DNA of 64,000 nt from Pseudomonas sp. PD9R (GTDB lineage Bacteria > Pseudomonadota > Gammaproteobacteria > Pseudomonadales > Pseudomonadaceae): positions 637,400 through 701,399 of the forward strand of contig NZ_JAHTMR010000001.1 in assembly GCF_019200975.1 (NCBI RefSeq), read 5' to 3'. Below the pieces are notes generated by a model. The model was not told the DNA's origin. It made no database searches and was given only the letters and a program-made list of their open reading frames with translations. Positions 47,100-56,253 of this stretch are shown in pieces. Made by a program: the position numbers and the translations under genes. The number at the start of each line of letters is the position of its first letter. Positions within the stretch are counted from its first letter, which is position 1.

Positions 47100-47574
47100 A
47101 TGCCATCCGCAAACGCTCGATGATCTGTTCGATCGAAGGTCCCTGAATGCTCGGTGGCTCAAGGCTTTCGCCAAATTCACGCCAGACGAACAAGGTCATT
47201 TCCGCGCCATCGGTCGATGTCTGAGCATTGGCCGGCGCACCGAAGTTTTTCAACAACCGGTACCGCTCGTCCCGCATGAACAGTTCTTCGACCCAGTGGT
47301 ACACCGGGATGTAGTGAAAATGGATGGGGAAGCGAGGGTCATGACCGAATCGGCTGATGTAGAGCCATTTCGGCTCCAATTCCGATTGCACGGTTCGCTG
47401 GACTTTGGCGAGCAGAACCCCTAACTCGGCCAGTGCATCGTCGGGCAGGTCGGACAATGAGCGCGCTGGGTGTTTCGTCCCCAGCACCAGATAGCCCGGC
47501 AGCTTTGACGACATGTGATGATTGAGTAGCCAGTGGGCAGTTTCATGGATGATGAAGCGTGGCGCGATGTCCAT
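47056..47574 (-). CDS. HIT-like domain protein
   Basis: 172 aa from the ATG at 47574 (MDIAPRFIIHETAHWLLNHHMSSK). The HIT-type core runs to GYLVLGTKHPARSLSDLPDDALAELGVLLAKVQRTV, and the active-site-like PIHFHYIPVYHW has two of the three histidines of the canonical triad, so activity may differ. HIT proteins are nucleotide hydrolases/transferases. The C-terminal part is unlike typical HIT members. It overlaps the convergent CMD-like gene by 44 bp. Confidence 0.75.
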   Translation of the reverse strand: MDIAPRFIIHETAHWLLNHHMSSKLPGYLVLGTKHPARSLSDLPDDALAELGVLLAKVQRTVQSELEPKWLYISRFGHDPRFPIHFHYIPVYHWVEELFMRDERYRLLKNFGAPANAQTSTDGAEMTLFVWREFGESLEPPSIQGPSIEQIIERLRMAFTPPEVLQLRRLPN

Positions 47575-47854
47575 GGCGAATGTCCGTTGGTGAGGCCTGG
47601 GGATAACGGGAGATCGGTCTGCCCGTTTATATCCCATGCCATCTGCTTTGGTCTTGAAAAATCGCATCGAACAGCAGCGCGAGTGGTTCCAGGTTGGTCT
47701 TTCAGCCGCTGTCTCGCACTCCACTGCTGCAAGACACCCAGAATTCGCACCGGCAGCTCTTTGGGTGAGTCTGCCTCTGCGGATTCTAGATCCAGTTCTT
47801 CGTCGTGCGAACCATTTTTACACCAGGCGAGCTGGTGCAGCGACCCGCAGGGCG

Positions 47855-48835
47855 TCAGCCCTTGATGAACGCCAGAAGGTCGGGATTGATGACGTCGGCA
47901 TGGGTGGTGCACAAGCCATGGGGCAGGCCAGGGTAGGTTTTCAGCGTGCCGTGCTTGAGCAGTTTGATCGACAGGTGTGCCGAGTCGGCGATCGGCACGA
48001 TCTGGTCGTCTTCACCGTGCAGTACCAGAGTCGGCACCTCGATTTGCTTCAGGTCGTCAGTGAAGTCGGTTTCCGAGAAGGCGCGAATGCAGTCGTACTG
48101 CGCCTTGATCCCACCGTTCATGCCTTGGCGCCACCAATTGTCGATCGTCGTTTCGGAGACTTTCGCGCCAGGTCGATTGAATCCATAGAACGGGCCGCTC
48201 GGAAAATCACGGTAGAACTGCGCGCGATTTTCGGCCACGGCTTTGCGCAGGCCGTCGAAGACTTCCAACGGAAGGCCTCCCGGATTCTTCGCCGTGCGCA
48301 GCATGATCGGCGGCACGGCACCGATCAGCACCGCTTTGGCGACACGCCCGCGGCCATGGCGCGCTACATAGCGTGCCACTTCGCCACCGCCGGTCGAGTG
48401 ACCGATATGCACAGCATTCCTGATGTCCAGGTGCGCCATCAGTTCAGCGACGTCGGCAGCGTAGGTATCCATTTCGTTGCCGACAGCGGTCTGGGACGAG
48501 CGGCCGTGGCCACGACGATCGTGAGCAATGACGCGGAAACCCTTGCTGAGGAAAAACAGCATTTGCGTATCCCAGTCGTCACTGGAGAGGGGCCAGCCAT
48601 GGTGGAACACGATTGGCTGACCGGTGCCCCAGTCCTTGTAGAAAATGTGGGTGCCGTCCTTGACGGTGATCATCCCCGAGCCACTGGCATCGCCGTTACT
48701 CTGGTCGCCCACGGGCGCTGCTGTCGGTGCCGGTTGCGCCGCCAACACCGGTGCTGCAACGGCCAGGGCTGCTGCGGCCATGGCACCGGCGGTCATCAAG
48801 GCGCGACGGGTGGTTCCGTTTGTCTGATCAGTCAT
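47855..48835 (-). CDS. Tat-exported alpha/beta-hydrolase, haloperoxidase/esterase type
   Basis: 326 aa from the ATG at 48835. The twin-arginine signal ([25 protein letters not shown]) is followed by the catalytic core: oxyanion region [14 protein letters not shown], nucleophile elbow [14 protein letters not shown], acidic residue in [15 protein letters not shown] and His in [11 protein letters not shown]. It belongs to the cofactor-free chloroperoxidase/esterase group. Tat export suggests a periplasmic, folded enzyme. It is monocistronic and the substrate is unknown. Confidence 0.88.
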   Translation of the reverse strand: MTDQTNGTTRRALMTAGAMAAAALAVAAPVLAAQPAPTAAPVGDQSNGDASGSGMITVKDGTHIFYKDWGTGQPIVFHHGWPLSSDDWDTQMLFFLSKGFRVIAHDRRGHGRSSQTAVGNEMDTYAADVAELMAHLDIRNAVHIGHSTGGGEVARYVARHGRGRVAKAVLIGAVPPIMLRTAKNPGGLPLEVFDGLRKAVAENRAQFYRDFPSGPFYGFNRPGAKVSETTIDNWWRQGMNGGIKAQYDCIRAFSETDFTDDLKQIEVPTLVLHGEDDQIVPIADSAHLSIKLLKHGTLKTYPGLPHGLCTTHADVINPDLLAFIKG

Positions 48836-49086
48836 TATCAACACTCATATGGTTTCTGAAGCTGGCGCTTGTGCGTCCCGAGGTGGGCCTTCCGGCGACG
48901 GTTTCGGCGAATTTAGGGTCAAACGATGGCACTGACCAGTAGACATGGGTGTTTCAAATTAACGCTTTGGTATGGGCTGTTCCGGTCAGCGAGCCTGTGC
49001 CGATTTCGTCATTTCCCGTGGCCAAAGCCATCAAGCCAAATCGTCGCGAACAGCCCAACCTGACGGGTCTGTCCAAGGAGATGAAC

Positions 49087-50094
49087 ATGATCCGACTGAC
49101 CTTGATCGAAGCCCGTGAGTTGGCCGAATCGATCCTGTTGCACAACGGTTTTAGCCTGGCCCATGCGCAAGCCGTGGCGACGACGGTGATAGCCGGCGAA
49201 CGCGATGGCTGTGCCTCCCACGGGTTGTACCGGGTTCTGGGATGCGTCAATTCCCTGCGGGCCGGCAAGGTCTCTGCCGATGCGACGCCGCAAGTAGTCG
49301 ATCAGGCGCCGTCGATTGTGCGGGTGGACGCTGGCGGCGGGTTCTCGCAACTGGCGTTTCAGGCTGGGCTGCCGTTGTTAACGGAGAAAACCCGGGCCAA
49401 CGGGATTGCGGCACTGGCGATTAACCGCTGTGTACATTTCTCGGCGCTCTGGGTGGAGATCGAGCAGTTGACGGCGGCTGGCCTTGTCGCATTGGCGTGC
49501 AATCCAAGCCATGCCTGGGTGGCACCGGCCGGCGGACGTTTGCCGGTGTTCGGGACCAACCCGATTGCCTTTGGCTGGCCGCGTGTCGGGCACGATCCTT
49601 TCGTGTTCGACTTTGCCACCAGTGCCATTGCCCGTGGCGATATCGAACTGCATCGGCGCGCTGGCAAAGCAATTCCCGAGGGCTGGGGCGTGGACGCGCA
49701 GGGCCAGCCGAGTACCGATGCCAACGTGGTGCTGGATAGCGGCGCGATGCTGACATTTGGTGGGCACAAGGGTTCGGCGCTGGCGGCGATGGTGGAGTTG
49801 ATCGCCGGGCCGCTGATCGGTGACCTGACCAGCGCCGAGTCGCTGGCGTATGACGCGGGCAGCAAGTCGTCGCCGTACCATGGTGAACTGATCATCGCAC
49901 TGGATCCGCGGCGCTTTCTCGGTGACGCAACGGAGGTCCATTTGGCCAGGGCTGAAGCGTTGTTTCAGGGCATTGAAGGGCAGGGCGCGCGTTTGCCGTC
50001 ACAGCGGCGCTATGCGGCGCGCGCTCGCAGTGTGGTCGAAGGGGTGCAGATTCCCGAGGCGTTGTACAACGATCTGAAGGCGCTGCTGGCCTGA
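49087..50094 (+). CDS. Ldh-family NAD(P)H oxidoreductase (DpkA/LhpD-like imine reductase)
   Basis: 335 aa from the ATG at 49087, with AAGGAG six bases upstream; the ATG at 49081 is too close to it. Family features: AHAQAVATTVIAGERDGCASHGLYRV, GIAALAINRCVHFSALW, FGTNPIAFGWPR and FGGHKGSALAAMVELIAG, all shared with Pseudomonas Delta1-piperideine-2-carboxylate/Delta1-pyrroline-2-carboxylate reductase. It reduces a cyclic imino acid to pipecolate/proline. Nearby amino-acid transaminase and hydroxyproline genes fit, though the closest member at 50277 faces the opposite way. Confidence 0.82.
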   Translation: MIRLTLIEARELAESILLHNGFSLAHAQAVATTVIAGERDGCASHGLYRVLGCVNSLRAGKVSADATPQVVDQAPSIVRVDAGGGFSQLAFQAGLPLLTEKTRANGIAALAINRCVHFSALWVEIEQLTAAGLVALACNPSHAWVAPAGGRLPVFGTNPIAFGWPRVGHDPFVFDFATSAIARGDIELHRRAGKAIPEGWGVDAQGQPSTDANVVLDSGAMLTFGGHKGSALAAMVELIAGPLIGDLTSAESLAYDAGSKSSPYHGELIIALDPRRFLGDATEVHLARAEALFQGIEGQGARLPSQRRYAARARSVVEGVQIPEALYNDLKALLA

Positions 50095-50103
50095 TTAAAC
50101 CCT

Positions 50104-50264
50104 CTCCAGGAGCCGGCTAGCCGGCGAAGGCGGTTTGTCTGATACGTGGATGTTGAATGTGCCGACGCCTTCGCGAGCAGGCTCGCTCCTACAGTTGAAC
50201 CGGTGTCGTGCACAAAATTTCTGTGCAGCAAATTCCCCTGTAGGAGCCAGCTTGTCTGGTGCAT
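50104..50264. repeat. Inverted REP pair plus a third partial copy
   Basis: Left arm CAGGAGCCGGCTAGCCGGCG and right arm CGCGAGCAGGCTCGCTCCTA flank about 45 bp (50104-50194). A third arm CTGTAGGAGCCAGCTTGTCT follows at 50238. It fills the gap between the convergent reductase and transaminase genes. Confidence 0.82.
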
Positions 50265-50276
50265 GGGCGTTGCGCT

Positions 50277-51458
50277 TCAGTTGAGCGCCTGAAGGCGTTC
50301 GACAAACCCTGCGATGCGACCACAGGCGTCGCTCAAGGCGGCATCGGAGACGGTGAACGAGATCCGCACAAAACCGGCGGTGCTGGCGCCGAACGCGCTG
50401 GCGTCGAGTACCGCGACCCCGGTTTCACGGAATAGCTGCCAGGCAAAGTCGGTGCTCGACAAACCGCTTTCACGCACATCCACCAACATGAACATGCCGG
50501 CCTCGGGCACTTTGCACTTGAGCAGCGGCACATTGCGCAGCCCTTCGACCACCAGGTCGCGGCGCCGCAAGTACAGTGCCCGCGCCTGGCTGACCACCTG
50601 TTCATCCAGCTCCAGGGCCTTGAGGGCGGCCGCCTGAATAAAGCCCGGCAAGCCGTAAAGCATACACAGCAGCAAATTATCCAGATGGCCGATCAGTTCT
50701 TGCGGAGCCACCACCCAGCCCACCCGCCATCCGGTCATGGCGTGGGATTTGGACAGGCTGTTGAGCACCACGGTGCGGTCGGCCATGCCTTCGAGTGTGG
50801 CAACGCTCTGGTGCGGACGGTCATAAGTGAGCTGACCGTAGACCTCATCGCTGATCACCCAAAGGTTGTGACGCTGGGCGACCAGGGCCACTGCTTCCAG
50901 CTCTTCGCGGGTGTAGACGTTGCCAGTCGGATTGTTGGGCGTGGCCAGGGCGATGCCGCGAGTCTTGTCGGTGATCACCGCTTCGATGGCTGCCAGCGTC
51001 AGGCGAAAATCATTTTCCGCCGGCTGGGCAATTGGCACCAGAAGCGCCCCCGAGGCCTGAATGCTTGCGGCATACGTCAAGTACATTGGTGCCGGTACCA
51101 GCACCTCATCGCCCTGTTCGAACAGACACATGGCGGTCGCATACAAGCCGTTCTGCGCCCCGGCCACCAGCGCAACGTTATCGGCGGACACCGGTTGGCC
51201 GAGCAAGGCCGTTTGCTTGGCAGCAATGGCTTCACGCAGTTCAGGCCGACCGATCACATGCGTGTAGTGGGTGTCGCCTTCGTTCAGCGCCTGGACCGCC
51301 GCCGCGCAAATTTCATTGTCGGTAGCGAAGTCCGGATCGCCGATGCTCAGCACGATCGCATCTTCACCCCGCGCCTGCGCGTCACACGCGGCGTAGTGGA
51401 TATCCCAGGCAGTGACGGTTTCGCCACTGATGCGCTTGACCATGGACGAGTATTTCAT
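50277..51458 (-). CDS. aruH: Pyridoxal-phosphate aminotransferase, AruH-like (arginine-pyruvate transaminase)
   Basis: 393 aa from the ATG at 51458 with AAGGAG upstream, equal in length to Pseudomonas AruH. Fold type I: SIGDPDFATD, PLP-binding VLNSLSKSHAMTGWRVGWVV (Schiff-base Lys) and the AWDIHY start are shared with AruH. It transfers the alpha-amino group of arginine (or a relative) to pyruvate. It is the distal gene of a minus-strand operon with a polar amino-acid transporter and an AruI-like decarboxylase. The symbol is by similarity; a related amino acid is possible. Confidence 0.78.
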   Translation of the reverse strand: MKYSSMVKRISGETVTAWDIHYAACDAQARGEDAIVLSIGDPDFATDNEICAAAVQALNEGDTHYTHVIGRPELREAIAAKQTALLGQPVSADNVALVAGAQNGLYATAMCLFEQGDEVLVPAPMYLTYAASIQASGALLVPIAQPAENDFRLTLAAIEAVITDKTRGIALATPNNPTGNVYTREELEAVALVAQRHNLWVISDEVYGQLTYDRPHQSVATLEGMADRTVVLNSLSKSHAMTGWRVGWVVAPQELIGHLDNLLLCMLYGLPGFIQAAALKALELDEQVVSQARALYLRRRDLVVEGLRNVPLLKCKVPEAGMFMLVDVRESGLSSTDFAWQLFRETGVAVLDASAFGASTAGFVRISFTVSDAALSDACGRIAGFVERLQALN

Positions 51459-51507
51459 GTGCAACTCCTTATAAACCCTTGGGCCGATGTTTCAGGCATC
51501 CTTGAAT

Positions 51508-52197
51508 TCAGGCCTGTCGTTGGGGCGTTTTGCCGATACGGGCAAAGCTTTGTTCAATGACAATCGCCAGAATGATGTAGATCACGGCCACCACCAGCAG
51601 TGGTTCGTAGACCCGCAATGTTTGTGCACGTACCAGGTTCGCCGCCCCGAGCAAATCGGTCACCGCTACGGTCGAAGCCAGCGCCGTGGCCTTGAGCAGC
51701 ATCACGCTCTCGCCGGCCAGCGTCGGGCGCAGCATCTGCAGCGCACGCGGCATCCATACCCGACGCAATACCAGCCACGGCCGCATGCCATAGGCCCGTG
51801 CTGCTTCCAGTTCACCGCGCGGAACCGCACGCAGACCACCGCGCAGCACTTCGCCCACATACGCCGAAACGCTCAGGGTCAGGGCAAATGCCACATACCA
51901 GAAACCTTCACGCAGGTACGGCCAGAACATACTGCCGCGAATCAACGGGAAGGTGGCGAACACACTGCCAACGCCGTAGTAGAGGACGTAGATCTGCACC
52001 AGCAGCGGTGTCCCGCGCAATACGCTGGTATAAAAACGCAGCCCGTTAGCCAAAGAGCGGTGCTTCGACAACCGCCCCAAGGCCACGCCCACGGCCATCA
52101 GAAAACCGAAAAAACCCGAAATCAGCAGCAGTTGAAGTGTCAGGCCAAAGCCTCTGACCAACTCGTGGTAAAAACTGCTTAACCAGTGAAAATCCAT
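51508..52197 (-). CDS. Polar amino-acid ABC permease (HisM-like)
   Basis: 229 aa from the ATG at 52197. It is a hydrophobic His/Glu/Gln/Arg-type permease with the start MDFHWLSSFYHELVRGFGLTLQLLL and the EAA loop ELEAARAYGMRPWLVLRRVWMPRALQMLRPTLAGESVMLLKATALAS. It lies 11 bp after the first permease. The two subunits are HisQ/HisM-like and form the channel. Confidence 0.9.
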   Translation of the reverse strand: MDFHWLSSFYHELVRGFGLTLQLLLISGFFGFLMAVGVALGRLSKHRSLANGLRFYTSVLRGTPLLVQIYVLYYGVGSVFATFPLIRGSMFWPYLREGFWYVAFALTLSVSAYVGEVLRGGLRAVPRGELEAARAYGMRPWLVLRRVWMPRALQMLRPTLAGESVMLLKATALASTVAVTDLLGAANLVRAQTLRVYEPLLVVAVIYIILAIVIEQSFARIGKTPQRQA

Positions 52198-52208
52198 GAT
52201 CGCGCCCC

Positions 52209-52922
52209 TTATGCGTGCCGTGGCATCCAGCGCTCGAAGCGAACTTCGACCTGCCGGAACACCGAGCTTGAAACCAGTGTGATCAGGTAATAGAACGCAG
52301 CCACTGCGAGGTAAAACAGCAAGTAGTGTTTGGTCGACGCCGCCGCCTGGCGACCCGCCGTCAACAACTCGCTGTAACCGACCACACTGATCAACGCACT
52401 TTCCTTGACCAGCACCAGCCACAGGTTGGACAGGCCGGCGATAGCGAATGGCAGCATGGTCGGCAGAATCACCCGCCGTACCAGCAGGCTGCGGTTGATC
52501 CCGTAGGCTCGGGCGGCTTCGATCTGACCATGGGGGATCGATTCGATGGCCCCGCGGATGATTTCACCCGAGTAAGCCCCCTGCACAATTCCCAGCACCA
52601 CTACAGCGGCCATGAAGCCGTTGATTTCGACGCTCGGTTGCCCAAGCGCCGCCATTGTCAGGTTGATCAGGTCGGCACCGGCGTAATACAGCAACAGAAT
52701 CAGCAGCAACTCCGGCACCGCGCGGTACAAGGTGGTGTAGCAATTGGCGCAAACCACCATCCAGCGCGGCCCCTTGAGTTTGACCATCGCCACGATCAAA
52801 CCAATCGCCAGGCCCAGGATGAAGGCGCCCAGGGAAATGCCCAGGGTTCGTACCGTGCCCTGCGCCAAGGCTTGTAGCCAACCGTCGGCAAAAAACAACT
52901 GGGAAATTTCAGAAACTGTCAT
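52209..52922 (-). CDS. Polar amino-acid ABC permease (HisQ-like)
   Basis: 237 aa. It starts MTVSEISQLFFADGWLQALAQGTVRTLGISLGAF and has the EAA loop QIEAARAYGINRSLLVRRVILPTMLPFAIAGLSNLWLVLVKESALIS. It lies 36 bp after the binding protein. Together with the 51508 gene it forms the membrane part of a basic or polar amino-acid importer. Confidence 0.9.
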   Translation of the reverse strand: MTVSEISQLFFADGWLQALAQGTVRTLGISLGAFILGLAIGLIVAMVKLKGPRWMVVCANCYTTLYRAVPELLLILLLYYAGADLINLTMAALGQPSVEINGFMAAVVVLGIVQGAYSGEIIRGAIESIPHGQIEAARAYGINRSLLVRRVILPTMLPFAIAGLSNLWLVLVKESALISVVGYSELLTAGRQAAASTKHYLLFYLAVAAFYYLITLVSSSVFRQVEVRFERWMPRHA

Positions 52923-52958
52923 GAGCGCTCCTTTGCGGGACTGGCTGGGACAACCGGA

Positions 52959-53732
52959 TTACTGGAGGGTCGTGATGTCAGTCTTGAAGTAGCGCGCACG
53001 GATTTTTTCGTAGCTGCCGTCGTCACGCAGCGATTGCAGGGCCACGTTCAAACGCTCGCGCAACGCGTCGTTGCCTTTGCGCACACCGGCGCCCACGCCA
53101 TCACCGAACAACGGGTCAAGCGGTGCGACGCCTTTACTGGCGAGCATCGAGTTGTCTGGCTTCTCCAGCAGCGGCTCGACCACTAACTGGTCCGCCAGCA
53201 TGATGTCGACGCGACCGCTGCGCAGGTCGGCAAGGATGTCGTCCTGGTCGTTGTAGTAACGGATGTTCGATTCGCCGTAGTACTTCTTGACGAAGGCGGA
53301 GTGAGTGGTGGAGCCCTGCACACCGATGATTTTTCCCTTGAGGCCGGCCGGTGTCGGGTCCAGTTCCATGCTGCGGTCACCAATCCACAGGGCGCGGGTA
53401 AAGAAGTATGGCTGGGTGAAGTCGATCACCTGCTGGCGTTCCGGGGTGATCGACAGCGAGTTGAGTACCACGTCCACTTGCTGGGATTTCAACGCCGGGA
53501 TCAAGCCGTCCCAGGACATTTCGTTGAGGGTGCAATCGGCTTTCATGCGTGCGCAGACAGCGGTGATCATCTCAGGCTCGAAGCCGCTCCAGTCACCCTT
53601 GCCGCTCTTGAACGAGAACGGTGGATAGGGTTCCAGCGCGATGCCGAACACCAGTTTGTCCGCGGCAAACGAAGTGCTTGCGATACCGGCCAACAGGCAG
53701 GCTTGCAGGGTAACCAACAGAGTTTTTTTCAT
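52959..53732 (-). CDS. Periplasmic amino-acid-binding protein (SBP family 3)
   Basis: 257 aa. Signal peptide MKKTLLVTLQACLLAGIASTSFA precedes VFGIALEPYPPFSFKSGKGDWSGFEPEM, MSWDGLIPALKSQQVDVVLNSLSITPERQQVIDFTQPYF and GKIIGVQGSTTHSAF. The sequence is close to the orphan binding protein at 14674, so the two probably bind related ligands. It is followed by its cognate permeases. Ligand likely arginine-like or opine-like. Confidence 0.9.
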   Translation of the reverse strand: MKKTLLVTLQACLLAGIASTSFAADKLVFGIALEPYPPFSFKSGKGDWSGFEPEMITAVCARMKADCTLNEMSWDGLIPALKSQQVDVVLNSLSITPERQQVIDFTQPYFFTRALWIGDRSMELDPTPAGLKGKIIGVQGSTTHSAFVKKYYGESNIRYYNDQDDILADLRSGRVDIMLADQLVVEPLLEKPDNSMLASKGVAPLDPLFGDGVGAGVRKGNDALRERLNVALQSLRDDGSYEKIRARYFKTDITTLQ

Positions 53733-53786
53733 GTTTGAGTGCCTCTTTCAGGTTGTTGTTATCGAGGTTGAAAACATTGGTGCGGG

Positions 53787-54602
53787 TTATCCGCGGTTGT
53801 CCTGGGCCATCACAAACTGCCGGCAACGTTCGCTGCGCGGGTCGAGCAATACTTGCGAAGGCGGACCTTCTTCCTCGACCCGGCCCTGATGCAGGTAAAT
53901 GACTTTGCTCGACACATCACGGGCAAAGGCCATCTCGTGGGTGACCAGAATCATCGTGCGGCCCTCTTCGGCGATGCCTTGGATCACGCGCAATACTTCG
54001 CCTACCAATTCCGGGTCCAGTGCCGAAGTCGGTTCATCGAACAGCATCACTTGCGGGCGCATCGCCAAGGCCCGGGCGATGGCGACTCGTTGCTGCTGGC
54101 CACCGGACAGGAAGGAGGGGTAGACGTCGCGCTTGTCGATCAATCCGACTTTTTCCAGCAGATGTTCGGCATGCGCGGTGGCTTCTTTACGGTCTTCACC
54201 GAGCACATACACCGGGGCTTCGATGACGTTTTCCAGCACCGTGCGGTGCGGCCACAGGTTGAAACTCTGGAACACCATGCTCAGTCGGGTACGTAGCCGT
54301 TCGACCTGGCGCGGGTCGGCAACTTGCGCGACGCCGTTGCGACCGGTCTTCAGGTGCACCGTTTCACCATTGATTTTCAGGCTGCCGCTGCAGGGGATTT
54401 CCAACAGGTTGATGCAGCGCAGCAGGGTACTTTTACCCGAGCCGCTGGACCCGATCAGCGAGACCACTTCGCCCTCTTTGGCACGCATCGAAATGCCCTT
54501 GAGTACATGGTGATCGGCGTAACTTTTGTGCAGGTCGTCAATGGCGACGACCGAGGTATCCGTTTCCGGCTGCGGGATTTTCACGTTGGTGAGTGCTTGC
54601 AC
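53787..54602 (-). CDS. Polar amino-acid ABC ATP-binding protein (HisP/AotP-like)
   Basis: 271 aa from a GTG at 54602 with GAGGAG upstream. Walker [14 protein letters not shown], signature [15 protein letters not shown], Walker [13 protein letters not shown] and switch His LVTHEMAFA are present. It has the HisP-type subgroup features ([19 protein letters not shown], and a run [14 protein letters not shown]). It powers the importer; gene order ATPase, binding protein, permease, permease. Confidence 0.93.
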   Translation of the reverse strand: MQALTNVKIPQPETDTSVVAIDDLHKSYADHHVLKGISMRAKEGEVVSLIGSSGSGKSTLLRCINLLEIPCSGSLKINGETVHLKTGRNGVAQVADPRQVERLRTRLSMVFQSFNLWPHRTVLENVIEAPVYVLGEDRKEATAHAEHLLEKVGLIDKRDVYPSFLSGGQQQRVAIARALAMRPQVMLFDEPTSALDPELVGEVLRVIQGIAEEGRTMILVTHEMAFARDVSSKVIYLHQGRVEEEGPPSQVLLDPRSERCRQFVMAQDNRG

Positions 54603-54635
54603 GTCTGGCTCCTCGAATTCTTATTGTTTTGGGGA

Positions 54636-56219
54636 CTATTCGTCTTCTCGGGCGGGAATCCACCACTCTTCACCGCGTGCGGTGCTGATGTACTCCGGCC
54701 AACGAAAGCGATGAGGCGCCTGGAAATCAGCCGGCAACAAGGGCGCCTGCCAATGTTCGCCACCGATGCCACCGCCAGTACGCTGGTTGAATTCGGCCTT
54801 GGCGGCGCTCAGCAACTCGTCGCGGCAGAACAGATCGAGCAGGGTGGTGGCAATGGTTTTCGAGGCGACGTTGATCATCGGGTCGATGGTCTGGGGAATG
54901 CCGCCCAAGGCATTGGAGACCCAGTCCGGGTAAACGTGACCGGCGGGCGCGGCGAGCATCGGACGGGCCACCAACAGGCGTACGGTCGGGCAATGCCAGG
55001 TGTATTCGGGATAGTCGTCGGAGGTCAGGTACTTCTGCCATGACGGCATTTGCAGGCGCATCTGGCGTTCGCATTCCTGCGGCTCGATCAATTGTTCGAT
55101 GGCGGGCAAGAAGGGTTCGGGCATCGGTTCCAGCCCCAGATTGCTCTGGATCTCGCGCGCGATATCGCAGGCTACGCTACCCCACTGCGGGGCGCCGATG
55201 GCCGCCAGATTGTCGTAAGTGGCCTGGGCCAGCACATGGTTGGCCAGGCCGCCGCGGGACTTGCAGACCCAGGTCTTTTTCCACTGACACCCGGTGGCCA
55301 TCGCGGCCGCAGCGGCGTTGTTGTCCATCACCGTGGAGATGGTTTCGGCCTGTTCGATCGAATCGCAACGCAACAGGTACTGGATCTGCGACAAGTGCGG
55401 TGGCAGGTTGTCGGCAGTGGCCTGGCCGGCGGTGAGGATCGCTTCGTTGTAACTCCACAGACCGGTGAACGGCAATGTGGAACGGCGCAGGCTTTCGTTG
55501 AGGTTGTAGAAGTGCATCAACGCATCGTTGGCCCCCGGTGCGCGCGCTGCCAGATGGTTTTGCGGAATCGGGCTGTAACGGTCGGCGGCGATCCAGTTTT
55601 CCGGGTCTTCGCAAGTGAAGCTATAGATGTACGCGTAAGCGATACCGCAATGGGTGTCCCAAGTGGTGGTGTTGTTCAGCGGCAGCATGTAGGTGGGGTG
55701 AAAACTGATCGCCGCATCAAGGTTGTCGTAGTAACCCTTGGCCGCGTGCACCGGTTTGGAGGCACGCAGTTTTTCGGCGGGCTCACCAAAGAAACGAATG
55801 GTGCCCTGAATGCCGAACTCGAGCATCGTCGCCTTCGCCGCCAGTACGCCGCCCAGGGCACTGATGCCCAGTGCCGAATGCGGGTCAGTGTGGCCCGGGG
55901 CAAAACGCGACAGGCCATCCCGTGGCATTTTGCGCGTCGTGGCCGCCTGGCAATTACCCGGCACCGCGTCGTATTCGGCATAAGTCGCCAGTACCGGTCC
56001 TTCGCCATTACTGAAGGTGGCGCAGAACGCGGTCGGCATGCCACCGCTGCCTTCTTCTACCGTGAAGCCTTCCTTGCGCAGCAACTCGACATACCAGGCG
56101 CAGGATTTGTATTCGCGAAACGCCGGTTCCGCGTAGTGCCAGATAATCTGGTGCCAGTCCGAGAGTTGCTGGCGGTGCTGTTCGATCCAGTTCAGGGCAA
56201 ATCTTTTCTGCAATTCCAT
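54636..56219 (-). CDS. M20-family amidohydrolase (AbgB-like)
   Basis: 527 aa from the ATG at 56219. M20 peptidase pattern: YAEYDAVPGNC, the metal segment APGHTDPHSALG, GEPAEKLRASKPVHAAKGYYDN and late GGIPQTIDPMIN. It resembles the large aminobenzoyl-glutamate hydrolase subunit/indole-acetyl-amino-acid hydrolase group, which splits N-acyl amino acids. It sits between an AruI-like decarboxylase and an amino-acid importer, so it may release an amino acid from an acylated or conjugated precursor taken up by the transporter. Confidence 0.82.
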   Translation of the reverse strand: MELQKRFALNWIEQHRQQLSDWHQIIWHYAEPAFREYKSCAWYVELLRKEGFTVEEGSGGMPTAFCATFSNGEGPVLATYAEYDAVPGNCQAATTRKMPRDGLSRFAPGHTDPHSALGISALGGVLAAKATMLEFGIQGTIRFFGEPAEKLRASKPVHAAKGYYDNLDAAISFHPTYMLPLNNTTTWDTHCGIAYAYIYSFTCEDPENWIAADRYSPIPQNHLAARAPGANDALMHFYNLNESLRRSTLPFTGLWSYNEAILTAGQATADNLPPHLSQIQYLLRCDSIEQAETISTVMDNNAAAAAMATGCQWKKTWVCKSRGGLANHVLAQATYDNLAAIGAPQWGSVACDIAREIQSNLGLEPMPEPFLPAIEQLIEPQECERQMRLQMPSWQKYLTSDDYPEYTWHCPTVRLLVARPMLAAPAGHVYPDWVSNALGGIPQTIDPMINVASKTIATTLLDLFCRDELLSAAKAEFNQRTGGGIGGEHWQAPLLPADFQAPHRFRWPEYISTARGEEWWIPAREDE

Positions 56220-56253
56220 GCGGTTCACTCCCAAAAAATCAGCGGTGTTGTGC

